In this document: one piece after another, positions 8,750 through 16,369 of the stretch | Position numbering within the stretch: position 1 is the stretch's first letter | How the letters are laid out: every line of letters begins with the position of its first letter | Source: an uncultured Clostridia bacterium | GTDB lineage: Bacteria; Bacillota_A; Clostridia; TANB77; CAG-508 | Assembly (NCBI GenBank): GCA_944388685.1 | Contig: CALXJS010000004.1 | Coordinates: 1 to 46,564 of the forward strand | Direction of reading: 5' to 3' | DNA: 46,564 nucleotides | Notes under the pieces: generated by a model | Databases searched by the model: none | What the model was told of the DNA's origin: nothing | What the model saw: only the letters and a program-made list of their open reading frames with translations | Position numbers and translations under genes: made by a program

Positions 8750-9370
8750 ATGAAAGTATTATTAGTTAATGGAGGACCACATAAAGAAGGTTGTACATAT
8801 ACGGCATTAAAAGAAGTAGAAAAACAATTAAATAAAAATGACATCGAAACAGAAATTATTTGGTTAGGTGTAAAACCAGTATCAGGTTGTATTGCGTGTG
8901 GAAGTTGTAAGACAACTGGAAAATGTTTTATAGACGATAAAGTAAACGAATTTATCGAAAAAGCAAAAGAAGCAGATGGATTTGTATTTGGAACACCAGT
9001 ACATTTTGCTTCAGCAACGGGAGCAATTACCTCATTTATGGATAGAGTATTTTATGCAGGAAAAGCAGTATTTCAAAATAAATTAGGAGCATGTGTGGTT
9101 AGTTGTAGAAGAGGTGGAGCAACATCAACATTTGACCAATTAAACAAATATTTTACAATTAACAACATGCCAATTGTATCATCACAATATTGGAATATGG
9201 TACATGGAAATACACCAGAAGAAGTTATGCAAGATGAAGAAGGTTTGCAAACTATGCGAACATTAGGAAATAATATGGCATGGTTATTAAAATGTATAGA
9301 ACAAGGAAAAAAAGCAGGAATAGAAGTACCTGAAAAAGAACAACCAATTCGTACAAATTATATAAGATGA
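8750..9370 (+). CDS. Flavodoxin-like NAD(P)H-dependent FMN oxidoreductase
   Basis: 206 residues beginning MKVLLVNGGPHKEGCTYTAL, the FMN phosphate-binding loop of the NADPH-dependent FMN reductase/iron-sulphur flavoprotein group. A Cys cluster CIACGSCKTTGKC near residues 47-59 resembles the compact Cys motif of iron-sulphur flavoproteins, so this may be an ISF-type electron carrier. GTPVHFASATGAITSFMDR is the conserved flavin-side helix. The upstream in-frame ATG at 8711 lacks a ribosome site, so the ATG at 8750 behind AAAGGAAAG is preferred. Partner redox system unknown. Confidence 0.8.
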   Translation: MKVLLVNGGPHKEGCTYTALKEVEKQLNKNDIETEIIWLGVKPVSGCIACGSCKTTGKCFIDDKVNEFIEKAKEADGFVFGTPVHFASATGAITSFMDRVFYAGKAVFQNKLGACVVSCRRGGATSTFDQLNKYFTINNMPIVSSQYWNMVHGNTPEEVMQDEEGLQTMRTLGNNMAWLLKCIEQGKKAGIEVPEKEQPIRTNYIR

Positions 9371-9440
9371 GAGAAAATAAAAATGATTCTGAGAACGGAA
9401 AAAAACATGAATAAAAATAGGAAAATATAGGGGGAATAAA

Positions 9441-10295
9441 ATGTCTGAAAATTTGAAAGAAGAAAATATAATAAAAGATGAAGAAAAGGTAAAAAAGGAT
9501 AGAAAAGGTTTTGCGATTGTAACATTTATATTAGGAGTTGCTTCTATAATAACATTGATATGTGGAGTAGAAATTACTCTTTTTATTGGCATACCTTGTG
9601 CAATACTAGGTATAATATGTGGAGTTATATCAGTTGTTAAAAACAAAGATTGGGCAAGAATAATAAGCTTGGTTGGAATTATCTTAATACTGATATATTT
9701 TATATTTTTTATTAACATCATAGGAAGTCAATCTTCATTTGTGGTAGATAAACCAATCATATATCTTTATCCAGAGAAAGAAACAGAAATATCAGTAGAA
9801 TTGAAAAATAGTGAACAACTAACTGTTTCATATCCTAGATACATAGACGGATGGAAAGTATTAGCAAAAGAAAATGGAGATTTAATAGATTTAGAAACAG
9901 GTAGAAATTTATACTCTTTATATTATGAAAGTGAAAACGTGATTAATTTTAAAGTAGAAAAAGAAGGGTTTGTAATTAAAAGAGAAGATAGTGCAGAATT
10001 TTTAGAAGAAAAATTAGAAATCTTAGGATTAACAGAAAGAGAAGCAGAAGAATTTATCATATATTGGTTGCCAAAACTGGAAGAAAATGAATATAATTAT
10101 ATAAGATTTGCAAGTGAAGAAGAAATAGAAGAAAATATGCCATTAAAAATCACTCCAGAGCCAGATACAGTAATTAGGGTAATGATGACATTTAAAGGTT
10201 TAGAAAAACCAATTGAAGTAGAGGAACAAAAACTAGAAACACCAGAAAGAACAGGTTTTGTAGCTGTTGAATGGGGAGGAACAGAAATAAAATAA
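9441..10295 (+). CDS. Membrane-anchored KPIIYLYP-domain protein of unknown function
   Basis: 284 residues. A charged cytoplasmic start (1-25) is followed by three closely spaced membrane helices (about 26-98), resembling DUF4190-type small-helix modules. A soluble, acidic extracytoplasmic domain then opens with KPIIYLYPEKETEISVEL. This KP-(V/I)-IYLYPE block is a recurrent start of an uncharacterised domain in Clostridia and some eukaryotes. ITPEPDTVIRVMMTF and FVAVEWGG are probable conserved strands near its end. No catalytic motif is recognised. GGGGGAATAAA lies upstream. Confidence 0.55.
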   Translation: MSENLKEENIIKDEEKVKKDRKGFAIVTFILGVASIITLICGVEITLFIGIPCAILGIICGVISVVKNKDWARIISLVGIILILIYFIFFINIIGSQSSFVVDKPIIYLYPEKETEISVELKNSEQLTVSYPRYIDGWKVLAKENGDLIDLETGRNLYSLYYESENVINFKVEKEGFVIKREDSAEFLEEKLEILGLTEREAEEFIIYWLPKLEENEYNYIRFASEEEIEENMPLKITPEPDTVIRVMMTFKGLEKPIEVEEQKLETPERTGFVAVEWGGTEIK

Positions 10296-10363
10296 TAAAT
10301 ATAGGTAAAAATGATAAAAATAGAATATAAATATATAGAATAAAATTACAAGAGGAAAAAAAA

Positions 10364-11119
10364 ATGAACAAAAACGGACCAATTGGCATATTTGATTCTG
10401 GAATTGGAGGCGTTACTGTCTTAAAAGAAATCATAAAAGTATTGCCAAACGAAACATACATATATTATAGTGATTCAAAACATAATCCATATGGAGATAA
10501 AACAGACCAAGAAATTATTGCATTATGTGAAAATATAGTGGAATTTTTTATAAAAGAAAATTGCAAAGCCATTGTAATTGCTTGTAATACAGCAAGTGCA
10601 AAAGCGGTACAATATTTAAGAAAGCAATATCATCATATACCATTTATTGCCATAGAACCAGCATATAAAATGGTATATGATTATGCATATAATGAACCAA
10701 CTTTGGTACTGGCGACTAAAGGAACGATTGAAAGTGAAAAATTTAATCTTTTATACCACACCTATGATAATCATAAAACCATTTTACTTCCATGTGTAGG
10801 ACTAGCAGATGTCATAGAAGAGGGAAAACCAGAAAAGATAAAGCAATATGTAAAACATCATTTAGAACCATATACAGGGAAAGTAAAAAATGTCGTTTTA
10901 GGTTGTACACATTATCCTCTCATTACAGGGGAAATTAAAGAAGTTTTAGGCAATGTTCAATTTTTTAATGGAGCACCATATTTAGCCAATCATTTGAAAG
11001 AGGTTTTACAAGAAAAAGATTTGATAAACGACGAAAAACAAGATATTACTATACAATTTATAGACTCATCAAACAGTGAACAAAAGAAAAAAAGATTTTT
11101 TGAAATTTTAAAAAAATAA
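10364..11119 (+). CDS. murI: Glutamate racemase
   Basis: 251 residues. GIFDSGIGG near 8-16 is the glutamate-binding loop, with catalytic Asp11. Catalytic cysteines are Cys74 in CNTAS and Cys181 in GCTHYP. YYSDSKHNPYG is the usual conserved block. The enzyme interconverts L- and D-glutamate in the cytoplasm and supplies D-Glu for peptidoglycan. Length is normal. A GAGG ribosome site is followed by an A-rich spacer to the ATG. It lies between the KPIIYLYP gene and apt with separate spacing, so an operon is possible but not shown. Confidence 0.95.
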   Translation: MNKNGPIGIFDSGIGGVTVLKEIIKVLPNETYIYYSDSKHNPYGDKTDQEIIALCENIVEFFIKENCKAIVIACNTASAKAVQYLRKQYHHIPFIAIEPAYKMVYDYAYNEPTLVLATKGTIESEKFNLLYHTYDNHKTILLPCVGLADVIEEGKPEKIKQYVKHHLEPYTGKVKNVVLGCTHYPLITGEIKEVLGNVQFFNGAPYLANHLKEVLQEKDLINDEKQDITIQFIDSSNSEQKKKRFFEILKK

Positions 11120-11270
11120 AAAGAAATTAGTTATAGTAGTAAAAAGTTAATTTCATGATATGTAAAACTGTAAGAGGTGCTAAAATATAAGCAAAATTTC
11201 TATATAATAAAACATAATTAGGAATTATTGAGATAGAAACATAAAAGTTTGAATCGGAGGTCTGATAGAT

Positions 11271-11810
11271 ATGAAAATAATAAGAAATGAATTAAAAAAT
11301 GAATTACATATCAGAACACAAAAAGATTTTCCAAAAGAAGGCGTTGAATTTATTGATATTATGCCTTTAATTATTCAAAAGGAAACATTTAAAGAAATTG
11401 TAGACAAGTTCTTAGAAGAATTAGCAGAAAAGAAAATAGACTATATTGTTGGACCAGAAGCAAGGGGACTGATTGTAGGAGCAGCAGTTGCTAGCAAATT
11501 AGATATAGGTTTTATTCCTGTTAGAAAAGCAGGAAAATTGCCACCAATTACAGTGGAAAAACAATTTGAATATGAAAAAGAATATGGAAAAGATAAGCTT
11601 GAATTACCAAAGCTAGTAAATGAAAGCTATACTGGTAAAAGAATTTATATTTTAGATGATATCTATGCAACAGGAAATACGATGAAGGCAATTAAAAGTG
11701 CAATAGAAGAAGTGGGAGGAATTGTTGTAGGACAAGGGGTCATTATGAATATAAAAGAATTGAATGACGCAACAGATGTATTTTCATTACTAGATGTTCA
11801 TGAAGAGTAA
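11271..11810 (+). CDS. apt: Adenine phosphoribosyltransferase
   Basis: 179 residues. FPKEGVEFIDIMPL corresponds to the type-I PRTase hood of Apt. PEARGLIVGAAVA is the Apt-specific adenine-side loop. RIYILDDIYATGNT is the PRPP-binding motif, with two acidic residues and ATG-N-T. It salvages adenine to AMP using PRPP in the cytoplasm. The motif differs from the common VDDLLATGGT, and the C-terminal portion is slightly short, so a related type-I PRTase such as a xanthine enzyme is possible but less likely. GGAGG lies 10 nt before the ATG. Confidence 0.85.
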   Translation: MKIIRNELKNELHIRTQKDFPKEGVEFIDIMPLIIQKETFKEIVDKFLEELAEKKIDYIVGPEARGLIVGAAVASKLDIGFIPVRKAGKLPPITVEKQFEYEKEYGKDKLELPKLVNESYTGKRIYILDDIYATGNTMKAIKSAIEEVGGIVVGQGVIMNIKELNDATDVFSLLDVHEE

Positions 11811-11854
11811 CCAACAATACTTTACATAAAATTTTAGAAATTTTAGAAAAAGTA

Positions 11855-11884
11855 TTGACAAATCTTAAATAAGCATGATAGAAT
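11855..11884 (+). promoter_or_regulatory. Sigma-A-type promoter of the histidine operon
   Basis: TTGACA (11855-11860), an 18-nt spacer and TAGAAT (11879-11884). The transcript would start near 11891, about 25 nt before the leader peptide ATG. Confidence 0.75.
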
Positions 11885-11915
11885 TTTAATCAATAAGTTT
11901 AAGGGAGAGAATTTT

Positions 11916-11966
11916 ATGAGAAATATAAATACAATAAAAGGTAACAACCATCATCATAAAAAATAG
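11916..11966 (+). CDS. Histidine attenuator leader peptide, 16 aa
   Basis: ATG at 11916 behind GGGAGAG encodes MRNINTIKGNNHHHKK and ends at TAG 11964-11966. Codons 12-14 are three consecutive CAT (His) codons placed just before a set of alternative hairpins. This is the hallmark of ribosome-mediated transcription attenuation in amino-acid operons. The peptide itself is expected to have no function; its translation senses charged tRNA-His. The downstream genes encode an amino-acid ABC transporter and an Xaa-His dipeptidase, which supports histidine as the signal. The short length and clear ribosome site argue for real translation. Confidence 0.8.
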   Translation: MRNINTIKGNNHHHKK

Positions 11967-12066
11967 CTTGTGTCTGAAATTGATTGGCACAAGCTTTAGA
12001 TGCTTGTGCCTTTAGTTTTCTTATAGAGACCTTAAAGGTACAAAAAAGTACTTTTAAGGTCTTTTT
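11965..12066 (+). promoter_or_regulatory. Transcription attenuator with alternative hairpins (histidine-responsive, inferred)
   Basis: Pairings seen: 1:2 is AGCTTGTG 11965-11972 with CACAAGCT 11988-11995. 2:3 is GGCACAAGC 11986-11994 with GCTTGTGCC 12002-12010 (9 bp, 7-nt loop). 3:4 is GTGCCTTTAG 12006-12015 with 12032-12041. 4:5 is GACCTTAAAGGTA 12028-12040 with 12049-12061, followed by T5, and is the terminator. Inferred logic: a ribosome stalled on the His codons leaves segment 1 free, so 1:2 forms, 3:4 blocks the terminator, and the operon is on. A ribosome reaching the TAG covers segment 1, so 2:3 forms, then 4:5 terminates. Confidence 0.75.
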
Positions 12067-12105
12067 GTATAATAGGGAAAATTGCTTTTTTCTATTATAC
12101 AAAAA
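12062..12105 (+). promoter_or_regulatory. Second leader hairpin overlapping the attenuator T-tract
   Basis: TTTTTGTATAATAG (12062-12075) pairs perfectly with CTATTATACAAAAA (12092-12105). The left arm includes the T-run of the preceding terminator. A further TATATCC/GGATATA pair lies near 12142-12185. The rest of the leader to 12239 contains only AT-rich sequence and the AAGGAGG site of the binding-protein gene. Confidence 0.6.
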
Positions 12106-12239
12106 AACAACTTCAAGGAAATATGATTTCATAGAATTCAAAATATGTATATCCAAAAAAAGGCGCCAAATTTTAGGATATATAACAAGCAAATCTCTTA
12201 AAAACAAAAATAAAAGAAAATTTAAGGAGGAATTTAAAA

Positions 12240-13040
12240 ATGAAAAGTAAAATTTTAATAGGACTGATAGCAGCAATTGTGATAATTGCAGTAATAGGAG
12301 TAATCATTTTTAGTGTACAAGGAGAAGAAGATAATCAAAACACATTTGTTTTAGGAATGGATGATAGTTTCCCACCAATGGGATTTAGAAATGAAAATAA
12401 CGAATTAGTTGGCTTTGATGTTGATTTGGCTAGAGAAGTATGTAACAAATTAGGAATGGAATTAAAGGTACAAACCATTTCATGGGCAGCAAAAGAGCAA
12501 GAATTAGATTCTGGAAATATTGATTGTATATGGAATGGATTTGGTTATACAGAGGAAAGAAATGAAGCAATGACATTGAGTGAACCATATATAAAAGATG
12601 CATCTATCTTTTTTGTAAGAAATGATTCTGAATATACTTCACAAGAAGATTTAAAAGGTAAAAAAATTGGTGTACAAAGTGGTTCATTACAAGAAAGAAG
12701 ATTAAAAGAAGATGAATTCGGACAGGAAATTGACGAAATTATTGGTTATACAGATAATATAACAGCATTAATGGATTTAGAAACAGGAAATGTGGATGCA
12801 ATATATATGAGTCAAATTACAGGAAGTTATGTTATGAATTCACAAAATAAAGATTTTAGAACATTTGATGCAGTAGGTATAGGTGAAGAAGGAAAAGGAA
12901 TGGTAATTGCTTTTAAAAAGGGAAATACAGAATTAAAAGATAAAGTAGAAAATGCTATTGCAGAATTAAAAGCAGAAGGAAAAGTAGACGAGATAGCAGA
13001 AAAATGGTTTGGAGAAGCTGGAAAAGAAGTTCTTTTATAA
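12240..13040 (+). CDS. Amino-acid ABC transporter substrate-binding protein (probably histidine)
   Basis: 266 residues. An N-terminal hydrophobic segment (about 4-26) is followed by a family-3 extracellular solute-binding domain (SBP_bac_3). The domain starts FVLGMDDSFPPMGF and continues GFDVDLAREVC, DCIWNGFGYTEERNE and GKKIGVQSGS. Arg in TEERNE and Asp in NVDAIYM occupy the usual alpha-amino-acid binding positions. No lipobox cysteine follows the hydrophobic segment, so it appears membrane-anchored rather than a lipoprotein. It is first in a transporter operon behind a His-codon attenuator, from which histidine (or histidine-containing peptide) specificity is inferred. Confidence 0.85.
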   Translation: MKSKILIGLIAAIVIIAVIGVIIFSVQGEEDNQNTFVLGMDDSFPPMGFRNENNELVGFDVDLAREVCNKLGMELKVQTISWAAKEQELDSGNIDCIWNGFGYTEERNEAMTLSEPYIKDASIFFVRNDSEYTSQEDLKGKKIGVQSGSLQERRLKEDEFGQEIDEIIGYTDNITALMDLETGNVDAIYMSQITGSYVMNSQNKDFRTFDAVGIGEEGKGMVIAFKKGNTELKDKVENAIAELKAEGKVDEIAEKWFGEAGKEVLL

Positions 13041-13113
13041 AATAGGGCAAGATAAAAGCAGATTTTCGACTGAATAGGAATTTAAGAAAATACGAAAAGA
13101 GGAGAAACAAAAC

Positions 13114-13770
13114 ATGGATATGTCAAATATAATGAATTTAACAAAGATTTTGTTAGAAGGATTAGGAACAACATTATCAATTTTTATATTAACATTGGTC
13201 ATTGGAATTCCAGCTGGAATTTTAGTGGCAATTGCCAAAAATGCAAAATGTAAAATCATTGCATGGATAATGAAAATATATATTCTTATCATTAGAGGGA
13301 CACCAATGATGTTACAAATTATCTTTGTATATTTTGCACCATATTATTTGTTTAATATTTCATATGATAGATTTGTAGCAGTGATTATTGCTTTTGTTAT
13401 CAACTATGCAGCATATTTTGCAGAAATCTTTAGAAGTGGAATGTTAAGTGTGCCAAAAGGACAAAAGGAAGCAGCATTTACATTGGGAATGACAAAAACG
13501 CAAACATTTTTTAAAATATCATTACCACAAATTATCAAACGAATTTTACCAGCACTATCAAATGAGGTAATATCACTAATTAAGACAACATCATTGGCAC
13601 AAATTATAGGGATTACAGAGATTTTTGCATTGGCACAAAAACAAGCAAGTTATCAATTTTCAATTGTTCCACTTTGTGTAGCAGGTATTATTTATCTATG
13701 CTTGTGTGCAATCATATCTTTTGCATTTAACAGGGCAGAGAAGAAGTTGGATTATTATACAATCACATAA
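13114..13770 (+). CDS. Amino-acid ABC transporter permease (HisM/GlnP-like)
   Basis: 218 residues with about five membrane helices. The His/Glu/Gln/Arg/opine permease signature starts with LEGLGTTLSIFILTL. RGTPMMLQIIFVYF follows, and the EAA loop is EIFRSGMLSVPKGQKEAAFTLGM, which docks on the ATPase. It probably forms a homodimer in the membrane, since only one permease gene is present. It lies 73 nt after the binding-protein gene behind GAGGAG. Together with the neighbouring ATPase it imports a polar amino acid, inferred to be histidine from the leader. Confidence 0.9.
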   Translation: MDMSNIMNLTKILLEGLGTTLSIFILTLVIGIPAGILVAIAKNAKCKIIAWIMKIYILIIRGTPMMLQIIFVYFAPYYLFNISYDRFVAVIIAFVINYAAYFAEIFRSGMLSVPKGQKEAAFTLGMTKTQTFFKISLPQIIKRILPALSNEVISLIKTTSLAQIIGITEIFALAQKQASYQFSIVPLCVAGIIYLCLCAIISFAFNRAEKKLDYYTIT

Positions 13771-13786
13771 GAAAGGAATGAGATAA

Positions 13787-13911
13787 GGTTGAAAAATAAT
13801 TACAATTTTGGCGTCGTCAAACATCATTTGAAATTTATTCAACGTACAACTAGTATGCCTCATAAATTTCAAATTCGTTTTGACTGCTCAAAATTTAATT
13901 CTTTTCCAACC
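13787..13911 (+). repeat. Inverted-repeat element between permease and ATPase genes
   Basis: A left end GGTTGAAAAATAATTACAA... (13787-13809) is complementary to the right end AAAATTTAATTCTTTTCC... (13890-13911) with few mismatches. An inner pair runs GTCAAAC...TTTGAAATTTAT with ATAAATTTCAAATTCGTTTTGAC (about 13816-13884). A 21-nt direct repeat containing AAGAAAGGAA.GAGATAA flanks it at 13766-13786 and 13922-13942 (20/21 identical), and the right copy is the ribosome site of the ATPase gene. The ends match the short copy at 2469. No coding capacity. Confidence 0.75.
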
Positions 13912-13944
13912 AGATTTGAGCCATAAGAAAGGAAAGAGATAAAG

Positions 13945-14715
13945 ATGAAAGAAATTGTAAAAGTAGAAAATTTGGTAAAAAAATATAAAGATAATGTAGC
14001 TGTAAAGGGTGTTTCGTTTACAGTAAATGAGGGAGAAGTTTTAGCCATTATCGGTTCATCTGGTTCAGGAAAATCAACCGTTTTACGTTGTATGAATCAA
14101 TTAGAGAAGATTGATGGCGGAAATATAAAAATTGATGAAGACGAAATGGTAAAAGAATATAAAAATGGAAAGCCAGTCTATAATTCTAAAGAAATCCTAA
14201 AAAAGATGAATTTAAAATGTGGAATGGTATTTCAAAATTTTAATTTATTCCCACATAAATCAATATTAGAAAATGTGACAGAAGCAATGATAGTCGTGTT
14301 AAAGATGGATAAAAAAGAGGCAGAAGAAAAGGCTTTACGATTATTAGACAAAATGGGAATCAAAGATAAAAAAGATGTATATCCATGTAATTTATCAGGT
14401 GGTCAACAGCAAAGAGTATCGATTGCTAGGGCCTTGGCCATTGAACCAGAAATCCTATTTATGGATGAACCAACAAGTGCCCTAGACCCTGAATTGATAG
14501 GAGAGGTGTTAAAGGTTATCAAAAAACTAGCAGAAGAAAAAAAGACAATGGTAATTGTTACACACGAAATTCAATTTGCAAAACAAGTGGCTGATAGAAT
14601 TATCTTTATGGATAATGGTTCTATTGTGGAAATGGGAACCCCTAAAGAAGTCATCGAAGAGCCAAAAGAAGAAAGAACAAAACAATTTTTAAGTAGATAC
14701 TTAGAAAGGACATAA
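13945..14715 (+). CDS. Amino-acid ABC transporter ATPase (HisP/GlnQ-like)
   Basis: 256 residues. Walker A is GSSGSGKST near 37-45, the Q-loop is in GMVFQNFNLFPHKS, the signature LSGGQQQR is near 151, Walker B is ILFMDEPTSALDP and the switch is VTHEIQFA. FQNFNLFPH and the MGTPKEVIEEP ending are typical of polar amino-acid importer ATPases. There is a short insertion (MVKEYKNGKPVYNSKE) before the Q-loop, also seen in HisP-type members. It energises the permease at 13114 from the cytoplasm. The ribosome site GAAAGGAAAGAG lies in the right-hand direct repeat of the inserted element. Confidence 0.92.
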   Translation: MKEIVKVENLVKKYKDNVAVKGVSFTVNEGEVLAIIGSSGSGKSTVLRCMNQLEKIDGGNIKIDEDEMVKEYKNGKPVYNSKEILKKMNLKCGMVFQNFNLFPHKSILENVTEAMIVVLKMDKKEAEEKALRLLDKMGIKDKKDVYPCNLSGGQQQRVSIARALAIEPEILFMDEPTSALDPELIGEVLKVIKKLAEEKKTMVIVTHEIQFAKQVADRIIFMDNGSIVEMGTPKEVIEEPKEERTKQFLSRYLERT

Positions 14716-14790
14716 ATAAACAATAGTATTAAAAGGTTGTAGGCAAAAAATTTTTAAAAAGTTGAATATGATGTAAGGAGAAAAAAGCGT

Positions 14791-16320
14791 ATGGAATTAT
14801 TAAAATTAGAAGATTATCAAAATTTAGAAGCCAAAAAAGTTATTGACTATTTTGCGGAAATTAATAAAATTCCAAGAAGGTCTGGAGAGGAAAAACAAAT
14901 TAGAGAATATCTTGAAGAATTTGCTAAGAATAGAAATTTAGAATATGTAAAAGATGAATATGAAAATATCATTATTTATAAAAAAGCAAGCAAAGGAAGA
15001 GAAACAGAAGAAAGCTTAACTTTTCAAGCACATACAGATATGATATGTGAAAAAGATATCGGAATTCAACATGATTTTTCAAAGGACCCTATTATTTTAT
15101 ACAAAGAAGGAGACTATATAACAGCAAAAGGAACAACCTTAGGAGCAGACAATGGTATTGGTGTTGCATATATGCTAGCCATACTAGATAGTGATATCTC
15201 TATTCCAAACCTAGAATGTGTTTTTACAGTGCAGGAAGAAACAACCATGATTGGTGCAATAAAAATAGATGCCAAAAATATTCGAGCAAGAAAAATTATT
15301 TCATTAGACAGTGCAAACGAAAAAAAGATTTTAATTAGTTCAGCCAATTGTAACGAATGGATAGGGATAATGAAAGCTGAAAAAGAAATGGTTAATGAAA
15401 AAAATGAAATCTATAGATTAACCTATGAAAACTTTTTAGGAGGACATTCTGGTGGAAATATTGGAGATGAAAAAAGAGGCAATCCAATAAAATTAGCGAT
15501 GGAAGCATTAGAAAATGCTAGTAATATTCAAATTATAAAATTAAAAGGTGGCAGTAGAGTAAATGTAATACCAAGAGAATTTATGATAGAATTTTGTGTT
15601 TTAGATAAAGAGGATAAGACAAATAAAGTAACTAATAACAGCGAACTAGGAGGAAAAAATAAAATTAAAAATATTGAGGCAAATTCAGAAGAAGTAATTC
15701 AAAAAATACAAGCAAAAATCCAAAAGCAAAAAGAAAAATTTCAAAATGAAACGATAGTACTAGAAAAATTAGAAGAAAATAAACAAAATCAACAAAATCA
15801 AGAAATAATAAAAGCATATTCTAAAAACAAGAGTAGAGAAATCATCGATTTTGTAAATGAATATAAAAATGGAGCATTAAAAAGAGAAGAAAATCAAAAT
15901 GTCATATTATCTGCAAACTTAGCAGTTTTAACAGAATGTGAAAATGGAATGCAAATCGAATTTTCAGAAAGAAGCAATAAAAAAGAATTAGAAAAAGAAT
16001 ATTTGCAAGAATTACAACAATTGATAACAAAATATGACATAAACATAACATGGCATCAAGAACTAAAAGGTGTAGAAAAAAAGGAAAATAACAAACTATT
16101 AGAAAAATGTCAAAAAGCATATCTACAAATATTTGATAAAAAAATGGAAGAAGTTATCACACAAAGTGTTGTAGAAGGCGGATTTTTTGCTGATAAAATG
16201 CCTGATTGCGAATATGTATGTATAGGACCGAATATTTATGATCTTCATTCTCCTAAAGAAAGAGTATCTATTTGCTCTATTGATAGAATGTGGAAAGTCA
16301 TAAAAGAAATTTTGAAATAA
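14791..16320 (+). CDS. pepD: Aminoacyl-histidine dipeptidase, PepD family (M20C)
   Basis: 509 residues, the usual PepD length. Metal-binding residues: His81 and Asp83 (QAHTDMICEK), Asp120 (GADNGIG), Glu149/Glu150 (VQEETTMIGA), Asp173 (SLDSANE) and the C-terminal His of DLHSPKERVS. LGGHSGG marks the lid-domain boundary. A Lys/Gln/Asn-rich insert around residues 275-345 is longer than I expect. PepD hydrolyses Xaa-His dipeptides in the cytoplasm and releases histidine. It follows the transporter by 75 nt and ends at a strong hairpin, so it is probably the last gene of the attenuated operon. Broader dipeptide specificity is known in the family. Confidence 0.85.
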   Translation: MELLKLEDYQNLEAKKVIDYFAEINKIPRRSGEEKQIREYLEEFAKNRNLEYVKDEYENIIIYKKASKGRETEESLTFQAHTDMICEKDIGIQHDFSKDPIILYKEGDYITAKGTTLGADNGIGVAYMLAILDSDISIPNLECVFTVQEETTMIGAIKIDAKNIRARKIISLDSANEKKILISSANCNEWIGIMKAEKEMVNEKNEIYRLTYENFLGGHSGGNIGDEKRGNPIKLAMEALENASNIQIIKLKGGSRVNVIPREFMIEFCVLDKEDKTNKVTNNSELGGKNKIKNIEANSEEVIQKIQAKIQKQKEKFQNETIVLEKLEENKQNQQNQEIIKAYSKNKSREIIDFVNEYKNGALKREENQNVILSANLAVLTECENGMQIEFSERSNKKELEKEYLQELQQLITKYDINITWHQELKGVEKKENNKLLEKCQKAYLQIFDKKMEEVITQSVVEGGFFADKMPDCEYVCIGPNIYDLHSPKERVSICSIDRMWKVIKEILK

Positions 16321-16325
16321 ATTTT

Positions 16326-16368
16326 GTTCAATTGGGGATGTCTTAAAAAGAAACGTCCCCAATTGGAC
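16326..16368. terminator. Hairpin between pepD and the convergent helical protein gene
   Basis: GTTCAATTGGGGATGT (16326-16341) pairs along 16 bp with ACGTCCCCAATTGGAC (16353-16368), with two G.U pairs. It fills the gap between convergent stops at 16320 and 16370 and carries the recurrent CAATTGGGGA module. T-tracts are weak on both sides. Confidence 0.65.
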
Positions 16369-16369
16369 A

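Noticed and set aside
11984..12250. 88-aa ORF across the histidine leader
   Set aside because: It runs through the attenuator hairpins, has no ribosome site, and lacks any recognisable domain; the opposite-strand ORF over the same region is equally an artefact of the palindromes.
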